The notes under the pieces were generated by a model that was not told the origin of the DNA, did no database searches, and saw nothing but the letters and a program-made list of their open reading frames with translations. A stretch of 64,000 nucleotides of DNA from JADMIH01 sp035274425 (GTDB lineage Bacteria > Chloroflexota > Chloroflexia > QHBQ01 > JADMIH01): positions 62,001 through 126,000 of the forward strand of contig DATEOC010000081.1 of assembly GCA_035274425.1 (NCBI GenBank), given 5' to 3'. Shown piece after piece: positions 1-7,821 of the stretch (position 1 is the stretch's first letter; every line of letters begins with the position of its first letter). Both the position numbers and the translations under genes were made by a program.

Positions 1-30
1 ACTCTTTATACTTTAGTTCGTACCCGTGCT

Positions 31-879
31 CTAGTATTTGTAAAATCCTTCGCCACTCTTGCGTCCCAGCTTGCCTGCCTGGACCATTTTTACCAGCAGA
101 GGACAGGGGCGGTACTTGGGGTCTTTGAAGCCATCGTAGAGGACATAGAGGATGTCGAGGCATACGTCGAGACCGATGAAGTCTGCTAGTGTGAGCGGCC
201 CCATTGGGTGGTTCATGCCGAGCTTCATCACCGTATCTATATCCTCTTTGGATGCTACCCCTTCAAAGAGGGCAAATACCGCTTCGTTTATCATCGGCAT
301 GAGGACGCGGTTCGATACGAAGCCGGGGTAGTCTTTCACCTCCACCGGCGTCTTACCCAGCTTCACAGCCAGATCGCGGATCGTGCTGTATGTCTGATCA
401 CTGGTTGCGAGGCCGCGTATTATCTCAACGAGCGACATGAGAGGCACGGGGTTGAAGAAGTGCATCCCTATGAATCTATCAGCCCGACCCGTAATCGCGG
501 CCAAGCGGGTTATGTCTATGGAGGAGGTATTTGAAGCGAGTATTGCCTCTGGACGCAAGAGCGCGTCCAGTTCGCGGAACGCAGCGGCCTTGGCGTCGAA
601 ATTCTCGAAGATCGCTTCCACTACGAGGTCGCAATCTTTCATATCGCTGAGACTGGTTGTGGTCGTGATGCGCCCCAAAGCGGTCTCGCTATCTTCCAGT
701 GAGAGCTTGCCCTTCTCCACGAACTTGCCGAGGCTCTTCTGGATGGAGCCGAGACCCCTGTCTAATTGAGGATGTCCGACGTCGCGCATCACCACATCGA
801 AGCCGGAGCTTGCGAACACCTGCGCTATACCGTTCCCCATCGTGCCCGCGCCTACAACGCCTACTTTGCCAATGTTCAT
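31..879 (-). CDS. hbd: 3-hydroxyacyl-CoA (3-hydroxybutyryl-CoA) dehydrogenase
   Basis: A 282-residue soluble enzyme that oxidises (3S)-3-hydroxyacyl-CoA to 3-ketoacyl-CoA with NAD(P)+, in butanoate or fatty-acid metabolism. The N-terminal Rossmann fold shows GAGTMG at residues 10-15. SNTSS lies at 116-120, and the catalytic-dyad histidine is His140 in the GMHFFNPV motif, followed by the VEII glutamate near 152. The C-terminal helical domain (PGFVSNR, LTLADFIGLD, GEGFYKY) is complete, so the length matches the family. It starts at ATG and is the last minus-strand gene before the left edge. Paralogous PaaH-type roles in phenylacetate degradation cannot be excluded. Confidence 0.93.
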   Translation of the reverse strand: MNIGKVGVVGAGTMGNGIAQVFASSGFDVVMRDVGHPQLDRGLGSIQKSLGKFVEKGKLSLEDSETALGRITTTTSLSDMKDCDLVVEAIFENFDAKAAAFRELDALLRPEAILASNTSSIDITRLAAITGRADRFIGMHFFNPVPLMSLVEIIRGLATSDQTYSTIRDLAVKLGKTPVEVKDYPGFVSNRVLMPMINEAVFALFEGVASKEDIDTVMKLGMNHPMGPLTLADFIGLDVCLDILYVLYDGFKDPKYRPCPLLVKMVQAGKLGRKSGEGFYKY

Positions 880-926
880 TTCTATGATGCCTCCGGGATT
901 TGTTACGTTTGAGTATCGGCTATTGA

Positions 927-990
927 GCTATCGTCGGTCGTCGGTCGTCGGTCGTCCGTCGTCTGTCGGGTGTCGTCCGTCGTCCGCAAT
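927..990. repeat. Degenerate 7-bp tandem repeat (CGTCGGT/CGTCCGT)
   Basis: Short tandem units of about 7 bp fill the gap between the PFK stop and the dehydrogenase start. The same unit recurs in several other gaps of this window, always outside genes. Confidence 0.8.
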
Positions 991-2267
991 CAAGTCTGCA
1001 ACTCCACATACTGCGGTAAAGGCCCGCCGATCAGGGGGAGAGCGTAATCTATAAATTCCTGGGTGACGTAATTCTCCGAGTCGCTGATGAAGCTGCGTGG
1101 CATTCGCTTCTCGACATTGGCGATTTGCTCAAGCTCGGCCATGCCGATAGTACAGCGATAGGCCGGACCCTCCGCACGCTCCAATATGACCATCTGGTCG
1201 GTCGAGCCTGCCAACGCCGCGCGCACCGCCGCCCGCCCGCACTCCTCAGCCTCGATGAGATCGACTTCGCTCTGGTGGGCCTGCGACATCCTTTGCAAGG
1301 TGCCTGGTTGGTCTACGCGGGCGCGCAGGTCTAGCCTTCGCGTGATGAGTTGACATAACACCCACCCAGCCCCAATGCCTCGATAATAAGCGTGGCCGAA
1401 GGAATCAACGAAGTTAGGTGCCGTGGCGCTCGATGGCCCGGTGCCCAGAGCTTCCATACCTGCCACCGAGAGGGGCCGCCCGTCCCGGCACTTGATGTTC
1501 TCAGAGAGTGCCACCACTACCTGGCCCCTGGCACGATACACTTCGTGTATCTCTTCCAGCAGTTCCTCTATATCTTTAGGGCATTCCGGTATGTAGATGA
1601 GATCGGGCGTGTCCCAGCCGGTCGTGCCTGCAAGGGCAGTCGCGGCGGTGAGCCAGCCTGCGTTGCGCCCCATCGTCTCTATGAGCTTTATTGGGTAAAT
1701 GTCGGGCATGGCTCGCGTGTCAAGTGTCGTCTCTAAAGCAGCGACGGCCATATAGCGGGCGGCGGAGCCGTAGCCAGGGCAGTGGTCAGTCACCGGCAGG
1801 TCATTATCTATCGTCTTGGGCACGGCTATGACGCGCAGGTCCATGCCAGCTTCCAAAGCGGCGTTGGCGAGGCGATGCGAGGTATCGGCTGAGTCATTGC
1901 CGCCAATGTAGACCATATAGTGGATGCCATGCTCCTGGAGGGTGGAAAGGACCAGGGGCACGTCAGCATCGGTCAGGTGGTGGCGGCATGCACCGAGCGC
2001 GGCTGATGGAGTCTGTTGCAGTGCAGGCAGCACCTCCGGTGGGAGGCTGCTGAGGTCGAGTAGGTCGCCGGAGAGAAGGCCTCGTATACCGAAGCGCATA
2101 CCGTAGACGCGCTTGATTCCCTGCGCCCTCGCTTCACGCAATATCCCGGCCAGGGAAGAATTTATGGCCGCGGTTGGACCCCCGGACTGTCCGACGATGA
2201 GAGTAGCAGGAGGGCCAGGGCGCGTCCCTACTCCCTCGACCTCCAGGATATGCTCGTCCGTCTCCAT
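990..2267 (-). CDS. PPi-type 6-phosphofructokinase
   Basis: A 425-residue phosphofructokinase acting at fructose-6-phosphate/fructose-1,6-bisphosphate. GQSGGPTAAIN at residues 26-36 is the phosphate-donor loop. GGNDS at 122-126 replaces the GGDGS of ATP enzymes, and PKTIDND at 150-156 has the lysine typical of pyrophosphate-dependent enzymes (ATP enzymes have PGTIDND). From family knowledge this predicts PPi as donor and a reversible reaction. I chose ATG 2267 because a GGGGAG ribosome site lies 11 bases upstream; the open frame continues 59 codons further into repeat sequence. Donor specificity is inferred from motifs only. Confidence 0.9.
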   Translation of the reverse strand: METDEHILEVEGVGTRPGPPATLIVGQSGGPTAAINSSLAGILREARAQGIKRVYGMRFGIRGLLSGDLLDLSSLPPEVLPALQQTPSAALGACRHHLTDADVPLVLSTLQEHGIHYMVYIGGNDSADTSHRLANAALEAGMDLRVIAVPKTIDNDLPVTDHCPGYGSAARYMAVAALETTLDTRAMPDIYPIKLIETMGRNAGWLTAATALAGTTGWDTPDLIYIPECPKDIEELLEEIHEVYRARGQVVVALSENIKCRDGRPLSVAGMEALGTGPSSATAPNFVDSFGHAYYRGIGAGWVLCQLITRRLDLRARVDQPGTLQRMSQAHQSEVDLIEAEECGRAAVRAALAGSTDQMVILERAEGPAYRCTIGMAELEQIANVEKRMPRSFISDSENYVTQEFIDYALPLIGGPLPQYVELQT

Positions 2268-2388
2268 GAATAGCGATACTCCCCTGGCAATATGAAATGA
2301 CCCCCAATGGGGTCCCGTCGCCCGGCGGAACGCTGTGCTCATGCGCCAGGGCAGCACATGATAACATAAGCGCCTGGGTTGGACAAGG

Positions 2389-2556
2389 AGGACGGCGGAC
2401 GACGGACGACGGACGACGTCTAAACACAAAGACACAGAGGGCACAAAGATTACACAGAGTTTATTATTGGTTACTATAGACCCTTAATAATCTCTGTGCG
2501 TCCTCTGTGTCTCTGTGTCTCTGTGTTTAAACCCGTAGTCTGCCGTCCGTCGTCCC
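2389..2556. repeat. Large composite inverted repeat between PFK and SLH-glycosidase genes
   Basis: The left arm holds GGACGAC heptads followed by ACACAAAGACACAGAGG-like sequence. The right arm holds the complement in reverse order (CTCTGTGTCTCTGTGTTT, then CCGTCCGTCGTCC). The arms flank an AT-rich centre near 2460-2490. It lies in the 5' leader of the PFK gene and just past the stop of the next gene. Confidence 0.75.
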
Positions 2557-2557
2557 G

Positions 2558-4825
2558 TTATGGTCGCGCTGGGCCTACAACTGACGTTGGCGTTGTTGTG
2601 GCTGTAGACGTAGATGTAGATGTAGCTGTCGGTGTTGCAGTTCTTGTTGAGGTCGGCGTGCGTGTGGGGGTTGGGGTGGGTGTTGGCTCGGTGATGGCGA
2701 GGGTGACGAGCTTGCTGATCTGGGCGCGTGTCGCATTATTGCCGGGGCGGAAGTATGGGCGATTCTGCTCGTCACACGGCTCCGTGGGGTCTCCGCATGG
2801 ATAACCGCCGAGTATCTGGTGACTGTAAGCCGTCTCTACGTGCGGGAAGAAGGTGCTCCCGACAGGTACGTCCTGGAACGAGGCCGTCTGTGGCTCATTG
2901 AGACTCCAACCCGCAGCTATAACTACAATCTTAGCAATCTGCGCACGGGTGACGTTAGCATTGGGCCGGAAGTACGGCCGGTTCTGGCTATCGCACGGCT
3001 CACCTGGGCTTCCGCAAGGATAGCCAGTGATAAGCCCTCGCTCTGCGGCGGTCTCCACAAATGTGTAAAAGGCAGAGCTGTTAGGGACATCCGTAAACCT
3101 CCCATTCACGGGGCTGATCATCGGTATATTGAAGCCCAATATCACTATCTTCGTGAGTTGAGCTCGCGTGGTGTTGTTGTTTGGCCTGAACGTGCCATCC
3201 GCGTAGCCACTTATGGGAGGTGTAGGCCGACTCGCCAGGTAGTCAATGAATTCAAACGCCCAGAAATCGGTGGGCACGTCCCAGAAGCGCGTGTTGGCTA
3301 CGTTGATGGCTTGAGTGGCCGCGAAGGTGGTCCGGCGCGTTGGGAAGCTCTCGATTGCGTAAGGCGTAACCTGGTACGTTTCGGGAGCAGTGCCGTTGTT
3401 AGGCGCGATAGTTATATCAGGGCTACGCCAGGTCCCGGACCTGTTGGTGCCTGCCACCAGATTGAAAGTGAAGAGCTGAGTGCCACCGCCGGGGAATTGC
3501 AGGGACGCCTCCACGCTATCCACAGGCGTCGAATCGTCATCAGAGGCGTCAACCTCAATCGTCAGCATGCCGCCGGAGCGCGTGAAGTTGGTGGCGCTGT
3601 AGCGTACGTCATGTATAACGGGTCCATTGTCAACGACAGGAGTGTAGGTAGGCGGGGGATTGCTAATGAAAGCTGCGAGCGCGCTCTGCGCGGTGCGGCC
3701 TTTGACTGACCAGTACCTGAATGCGTGGCACTGCTCATACCAGGACGCCTCGCTGAAGTCGAAGTTGAAGATGAACATCGTGCCCATCCAGGGCCAGTAC
3801 GACCTTGCCCACTGGAAGGCTCGCACCAAGTAGTCAGACTGCTGTTGCGGGCTGTGGATGTAATGCCAATCTGGGGGATTGCAGGACGCGCCCACTGTGG
3901 CGGGGTCTAACGCCCACCCCATCTCAGTCGCCCAAATCTGCTTCGCCGAGTCTCCGCGCTCCACCATCAATTGGCGATGGCGTTCGGACCGCCTGAAAAC
4001 GAGGTTGGTGCCAACCGCGGGGTCCACTTCCGGCGCTGATACAAAGCCATAAGGGTGGTCGCTCAACACGTCGAAGAAGGGCGCAGCACCGGCATCATAC
4101 ATCTGCTCAAGGAAATCGATGTCATCGAGGTGGCACCCTGGAATCTCCCGCTCGCCGACAGTTGTCACCGCTCCGGCCACTACACTTGCTGTCGAGTCGG
4201 CGGCTTTTATCTGCGGAAAGGCGGCCTGGAGTAGTCCCGCATACCTTATCGGGTCCGGGCAGAGGTTGCCCCACTCGATGTCCGTATTCGGCTCGTTCCA
4301 TATCTCGTAAGCCACTTTGGGGGGACGATACTGGCTCGTGCGCACGTGGTTGGCTAGCTGGTAGGTAAACCTGCCGAAATCGGCAGCGTTACTTGGCGGG
4401 CATGTGTCCACACCGGCGCAGTTCGCGTCTCGCGCCCAGGCGGGAGTGCGGCTCACGCGGATAAGCACGTTGATATTGGCGGCCTGGGCATAGCGGATGA
4501 TGTTGTCCACGTCGCCCCAGTTGAAATTGTTTCGCGTCGGCTCGGTCAGGCTCCAGTAAACGCCGTACTGCACCCACCCGAAGCCCATCCCTTTTACGTC
4601 ATCGTTATTGTCGAGCAGGGCCATCACGAAGCCATATTCCTGGTTCGCGTTCGGGGCACTCGCCATTCCCCCGGTTAGGGGCGCTGTTCCCGCTTGCGTC
4701 CCCTGGACTGTGCCTGCGGGGAGCGTAAGCATTAGAGATGACAAGAAGAATAAGAGAAGGCCGAACCTGCTAAATAGCCCAAAGCGTTGTGGGCGCTGAA
4801 AACTCGAACGAGACCGACTCAACAT
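2558..4825 (-). CDS. Secreted glycosidase-like protein with SLH anchor domains
   Basis: A 755-residue exported protein. Residues 1-45 form a signal peptide with a hydrophobic stretch near 21-40. Residues 60-385 look like a clan GH-A (beta/alpha)8 glycosidase: EIWNEPN puts the likely acid/base at Glu178, and IWATEMGW puts a likely nucleophile at Glu301. An Ig-like stretch (about 395-540) precedes three SLH repeats (about 545-712), each with the TRAQ motif that binds cell-wall polymer. The C-terminus is a Thr/Pro-rich tail. The substrate is unknown; GH39- or GH5-like beta-glycosidase activity is plausible. The start has GGAG about six bases upstream. Confidence 0.8.
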   Translation of the reverse strand: MLSRSRSSFQRPQRFGLFSRFGLLLFFLSSLMLTLPAGTVQGTQAGTAPLTGGMASAPNANQEYGFVMALLDNNDDVKGMGFGWVQYGVYWSLTEPTRNNFNWGDVDNIIRYAQAANINVLIRVSRTPAWARDANCAGVDTCPPSNAADFGRFTYQLANHVRTSQYRPPKVAYEIWNEPNTDIEWGNLCPDPIRYAGLLQAAFPQIKAADSTASVVAGAVTTVGEREIPGCHLDDIDFLEQMYDAGAAPFFDVLSDHPYGFVSAPEVDPAVGTNLVFRRSERHRQLMVERGDSAKQIWATEMGWALDPATVGASCNPPDWHYIHSPQQQSDYLVRAFQWARSYWPWMGTMFIFNFDFSEASWYEQCHAFRYWSVKGRTAQSALAAFISNPPPTYTPVVDNGPVIHDVRYSATNFTRSGGMLTIEVDASDDDSTPVDSVEASLQFPGGGTQLFTFNLVAGTNRSGTWRSPDITIAPNNGTAPETYQVTPYAIESFPTRRTTFAATQAINVANTRFWDVPTDFWAFEFIDYLASRPTPPISGYADGTFRPNNNTTRAQLTKIVILGFNIPMISPVNGRFTDVPNSSAFYTFVETAAERGLITGYPCGSPGEPCDSQNRPYFRPNANVTRAQIAKIVVIAAGWSLNEPQTASFQDVPVGSTFFPHVETAYSHQILGGYPCGDPTEPCDEQNRPYFRPGNNATRAQISKLVTLAITEPTPTPTPTRTPTSTRTATPTATSTSTSTATTTPTSVVGPARP

Positions 4826-4952
4826 TAATACTCCAATCTGGACTTCTACGCGTGGAAGCTTCTATTTCTGAGTATTCTATGACAATTGGCGATAAGCCAT
4901 GCCATTAATTAACGTACGAGGGTGGTTTCGGTTGCTCCAAAACGCTCTGGTA

Positions 4953-5001
4953 GATAGAAGCTTTTCTATCAAAATGAGCGCCAGCGGCGCTCATTTTGAT
5001 A
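4953..5001. repeat. Perfect hairpin downstream of the secreted hydrolase gene
   Basis: Arms at 4967-4982 and 4986-5001 pair over 16 bp with a 3-base loop, next to a smaller palindrome at 4953-4970. It lies 52 bases past the stop of the minus-strand gene ending at 5053. There is no clear U-tract on either side, so a terminator role is only likely, not shown. Confidence 0.6.
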
Positions 5002-5052
5002 CAAGAGAAAAGGGTTGTCCTGCGCCGTCGCATCTTTCTGATTCTGTTGGCT

Positions 5053-6525
5053 CTACCTAAATGTGGCAAGCTCTGTGCCGAGCGCGCCGAGGACGACTCG
5101 CTGCCCAGGTGGCAACTCAGGGTGCAACTCCATGCGGGAGCGCTGGAACCACTGAGTCAGGTAGGTCTTGCCGTCCGAGGGGTTGACCATCTCAATGGCC
5201 GGGGAGAGGGGGTAGCCAAAGATGCGCTCGCCGCCATGATTTGCCCAGTAGTTGTAAAAAATGCCTTCAAGCGCCTGTCCGGTCTCACCGAAATAGCGTC
5301 CGTTGGTGGCAGGGATGGGTGTGGTGGGTGCTGCACTCCGGGGCCACGACAGGCCAAGCTGCGTGATACGTTCCTGCCCGACGAGGCCAAGAGTAACGTT
5401 CGGTTGAAGCCCCCCCGCTCCCTTGATCTCAGGGTGCCACTCAAAGCGGGCGCGCTCGAACTGCTGCGCCAGTACGCCGTTTCGCATCTGCTCAGGCCCG
5501 ATAGGGTAGCCGAAGGCAGCCATACCACCGAAATCATTCCAGAACTTCAGAAAGTCGTGCCCAACGCTCTGGCGTGTCGTCGGGAAATAAAGCGCGGGGC
5601 TGGCTGGACGATTGTTGAAGTAGTTGTAGACGCGCTCCATCAAGACCGGCATGTTATCGTAAGCGGTCGTGTAGCTGTCGAGGTTGCTCGACATCGCCAC
5701 GATTACGAACGGGCCGGAAGGTCCCCAGACTATGCCCGCGTTGTGCAATAAGCTGCCGAGATTTCCATGCTTGTGAGCGAAAGGCGTCCCTTCCGGTAGG
5801 CCGGGGGCGAGCAGATTATTCACCTGCTGGTCCAGCATGATCTCGATCATCTGGCGGCTCGCCTCGGCGTCCACCATCTGAGACGTAGCGATCAGCTCCA
5901 TCTCATGTAGCACGTCAATAGGCGTCGTGAGATTATCGCCAATGCCGCTCCAGTCGAGAAGCGAATGGTTGAGGCCGTTCTGGCGCATGAAGCGATTTAT
6001 GTTATCTGGACCAAGCACGCGCACCAGGAGGGCCGCCGCCGTATTGTCACTCACCGTGATCATCAAATACGCAGCGCGTCGCAAACTGACCGTCGTACCC
6101 GTAGGGAGGTTCAAGTCGCCCAGCGATGCGTCGTACCAGGCATCTGAGCCTGTGACCGCTTCGTAGCCGTCAAGGTCAATGATACCTGCCTGCGCCTGCC
6201 GAAAAAGCTCGCAGAGTACCCACATCTTATAAAGAGATGCGGAAACGTGCTGCTCGTCGCCATTATAAGCGGCATACTGCCCCGTATCGAGCTTCTTGAC
6301 CGCCACGCCCCAGTCACCGCCAAGATCGCCCACGACATCCTCGACGAGCGCCTGAAGCTGGCTGTCGGGGGAGTCGGGCGCGCTCCCGTAGAGCATCGGT
6401 ACGGCGGAGTCGGTCTGTGCACGGGTGATGCTGACGAGTGAGGTGCCCGTGCCCACCGGCATCAGCCCAATGGCAAGAGCTGCCACTAAGAGGAACGGAA
6501 GGAACCTTACCTTCTGTTTATACAT
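5053..6525 (-). CDS. Secreted class A beta-lactamase-fold serine hydrolase with wall-associated repeats
   Basis: A 490-residue exported protein with an N-terminal signal peptide (hydrophobic 9-25). The beta-lactamase fold shows SLYK (Ser97, Lys100), SDN at 159-161, and KHG at 252-254 in place of KTG. There is no ExELN-type glutamate before TTPID, the residue that drives deacylation in class A beta-lactamases, so a resistance role is unlikely and a peptidase or esterase role is possible. Residues about 318-371 and 408-475 are two tandem repeats (FW..GG...FGYP...Q.F.R.R.E.HPE) common in surface proteins of this type of organism. Three ATAGTCACG half-sites sit at its promoter. Confidence 0.82.
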   Translation of the reverse strand: MYKQKVRFLPFLLVAALAIGLMPVGTGTSLVSITRAQTDSAVPMLYGSAPDSPDSQLQALVEDVVGDLGGDWGVAVKKLDTGQYAAYNGDEQHVSASLYKMWVLCELFRQAQAGIIDLDGYEAVTGSDAWYDASLGDLNLPTGTTVSLRRAAYLMITVSDNTAAALLVRVLGPDNINRFMRQNGLNHSLLDWSGIGDNLTTPIDVLHEMELIATSQMVDAEASRQMIEIMLDQQVNNLLAPGLPEGTPFAHKHGNLGSLLHNAGIVWGPSGPFVIVAMSSNLDSYTTAYDNMPVLMERVYNYFNNRPASPALYFPTTRQSVGHDFLKFWNDFGGMAAFGYPIGPEQMRNGVLAQQFERARFEWHPEIKGAGGLQPNVTLGLVGQERITQLGLSWPRSAAPTTPIPATNGRYFGETGQALEGIFYNYWANHGGERIFGYPLSPAIEMVNPSDGKTYLTQWFQRSRMELHPELPPGQRVVLGALGTELATFR

Positions 6526-6568
6526 TATTGTATGGTTTACCTTTATCTTGTTTGCCGCAGACTTCTAT

Positions 6569-6613
6569 ATAGTCACGGCATAGTCACGGCCATTATACCA
6601 CAGTCGTGACTAT
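6569..6613 (-). promoter_or_regulatory. Promoter of the serine hydrolase with three half-site repeats
   Basis: On the minus strand TATAAT lies at 6597-6592, with only a poor -35. Two direct copies of ATAGTCACGGC (6569-6579, 6580-6590) and one inverted copy with one change (6603-6613) surround the -10 box. This arrangement resembles a regulator binding site; the regulator is unknown. Confidence 0.55.
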
Positions 6614-6622
6614 GGGGAAAAC

Positions 6623-6651
6623 TTGACTCCGGAACAGGTCATGGATATAAT
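6623..6651 (+). promoter_or_regulatory. Sigma-70 promoter of the leader ORF and SWIM gene
   Basis: TTGACT (6623-6628) and TATAAT (6646-6651) with a 17-base spacer give a strong consensus match. Transcription should begin near 6658, about 30 bases before the leader ORF. Confidence 0.75.
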
Positions 6652-6687
6652 GAAGCAACGAAATCTCCGGGATCGGAGGGCACGCCT

Positions 6688-6750
6688 ATGAAAACAATAA
6701 CTTTGCGGACGACGGCCCATTTGAGGCTGTTGTCCCGCGTGATGCGCTGA
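6688..6750 (+). CDS. Putative 20-residue leader peptide
   Basis: A 20-codon ORF starts at ATG 6688 with a near-ideal ribosome site (GGAGGG, seven bases upstream) and stops at TGA 6748-6750. The peptide is Leu- and Arg-rich, beginning MKTITLRTT and ending LLSRVMR. Its stop codon overlaps the first bases of the hairpin at 6749-6785, the geometry expected when translation of a leader peptide controls a downstream hairpin. The 93-residue SWIM gene begins 131 bases later. I infer a regulatory uORF; no known leader-peptide family is assigned. Confidence 0.45.
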   Translation: MKTITLRTTAHLRLLSRVMR

Positions 6751-6795
6751 ACACCGGTTGCAAGCCTATGCTTGCGCCGGTGTTCGTGTTTTCAG
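6749..6795 (+). promoter_or_regulatory. Leader hairpin, possible attenuator
   Basis: Arms at 6749-6765 and 6770-6785 pair over about 15 bp with a small bulge and a CTAT loop, followed by GTGTTTTC. The U-run is short, so this is either a weak terminator or a purely structural element. Confidence 0.45.
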
Positions 6796-6881
6796 GGGTC
6801 ATTGCTTTAGTCGAGGCGTAGACCCTCCAGACGGCTTCCGGCAAGTTGGAAAAGCAGTCACAGAAATGGAGGACGGCCTAC

Positions 6882-7163
6882 ATGAATTCAAGCCTGATCG
6901 GGAAGATAGAGAAAGCGCAGAGATACGAGCACGAGCCAGAGCGCGTCAACATCACAGGTCTGCAAGCGGACTTCCGAGGCGAGCACAGCACGTACCACCT
7001 CAGTTTGAATGAAAATCACTGGAAATGCAGTTGTAGTTTCTATTCGGGCTATGGCACTTGTAGCCATGTCATGGCAGTGCAGCGCATACTCGCGCAGATG
7101 CTCAACCTCGAGAGTCGCAGCGAGACCCCCCTGGCTCAACCAACCGCACCGGTTGGTGGCTGA
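6882..7163 (+). CDS. Small SWIM zinc-finger protein
   Basis: A 93-residue protein with one SWIM zinc finger: CSC, about eight residues, then CSH (pattern CxCx8CxH, residues about 48-59). SWIM fingers bind DNA or proteins in many contexts, so function is unknown. ATG 6882 is preferred because GGAGG lies nine bases upstream; the frame opens 36 bases earlier without a ribosome site. The C-terminal tail is polar and probably disordered. A hairpin terminator follows, so with its leader ORF the gene appears to be its own transcription unit. Confidence 0.7.
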   Translation: MNSSLIGKIEKAQRYEHEPERVNITGLQADFRGEHSTYHLSLNENHWKCSCSFYSGYGTCSHVMAVQRILAQMLNLESRSETPLAQPTAPVGG

Positions 7164-7186
7164 CCATAACCTAGTCTTGTGAGAGG

Positions 7187-7215
7187 TCGCGGGCGCTATA
7201 TGCCCGCGATTTTTC
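7187..7215 (+). terminator. Intrinsic terminator after the SWIM gene
   Basis: TCGCGGGC and GCCCGCGA pair across a seven-base loop and are followed by a run of five T, 24 bases past the SWIM stop. Confidence 0.85.
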
Positions 7216-7228
7216 TATCTATATGAAG

Positions 7229-7237
7229 TGGTATAAT
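7229..7237 (+). promoter_or_regulatory. Extended -10 promoter of the pncC operon
   Basis: TGGTATAAT is an extended -10 box (TGnTATAAT), 33 bases before the GTG start of pncC. No good -35 is visible. Confidence 0.65.
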
Positions 7238-7269
7238 TACAGACATGGTTCTCGCTAGAAAGGTACCTG

Positions 7270-7821
7270 GTGAAAGATTCAGCTAACTCTATTGATGTAA
7301 TTGATTCGCTTGCCTCTGGAGCAGCGAGCCTTTTGTTTGATGCTGGGCTGACCGTGGCAGCCGCCGAGTCGTGCACGGGCGGTCTCTTGTCAGGCGCGCT
7401 GACCGCCATCCCAGGCTCGTCCGCCTACTTTCTTGGCGGCATCATCTCTTATGACAACAAAGTTAAGTCTGGGATACTCCGCGTGCCTGCCGAACTTATT
7501 GAGGCGAATGGTGCGGTGAGCGCGCAAGTCGCTCTCTCGATGGCTCACAGGGTGCGTGATTTGCTTGGTTCAGATATCGGCATGTCCGTCACGGGCATCG
7601 CGGGTCCCGGTGGAGCGACCCCTGGCAAGCCCGTCGGTACAACCTACATCGCCCTCGTTTCCGGTGGCTTTGAAGATGTCCGGCACTTCTGCTTTGAGGG
7701 AGACCGGGCTGGCAATCGAGCTTCATCCGTCCGCGAAGCTCTTACTATGCTCCTCTCATACCTGGAAGCGCGTGTGGCCGCTGGTGGAGCCGTTACTGCC
7801 CGCGAGGCGATTGCCCTATGA
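7270..7821 (+). CDS. pncC: Nicotinamide-nucleotide amidohydrolase PncC (CinA C-terminal family)
   Basis: A 183-residue stand-alone CinA C-terminal domain that deamidates nicotinamide mononucleotide to nicotinate mononucleotide in pyridine-nucleotide salvage. The catalytic AESCTGG motif is at residues 32-38 (Ser34). YDNKVK and the VTGIAGPGGATPGKPVGT stretch are intact. It starts at GTG 7270 behind AAAGG. Its stop overlaps the next gene's start by four bases (ATGA), so the two are probably translationally coupled. It contrasts with the CinA-type protein at 45851-47116, which lacks the catalytic motif. Confidence 0.92.
   Translation: MKDSANSIDVIDSLASGAASLLFDAGLTVAAAESCTGGLLSGALTAIPGSSAYFLGGIISYDNKVKSGILRVPAELIEANGAVSAQVALSMAHRVRDLLGSDIGMSVTGIAGPGGATPGKPVGTTYIALVSGGFEDVRHFCFEGDRAGNRASSVREALTMLLSYLEARVAAGGAVTAREAIAL

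Noticed and set aside
2819..3709. A 296-codon plus-strand ORF
   Set aside because: It is a shadow of the SLH-glycosidase gene on the other strand; the real gene has full domain support.
5053..6525. Calling this gene a beta-lactamase resistance determinant
   Set aside because: The KTG motif is KHG and no Glu166-type residue is visible; the tandem repeats suggest a wall-associated hydrolase.
7270..7821. Joining pncC to the CinA-like gene as a split gene
   Set aside because: They are 38 kb apart, and each has its own start and intact context.
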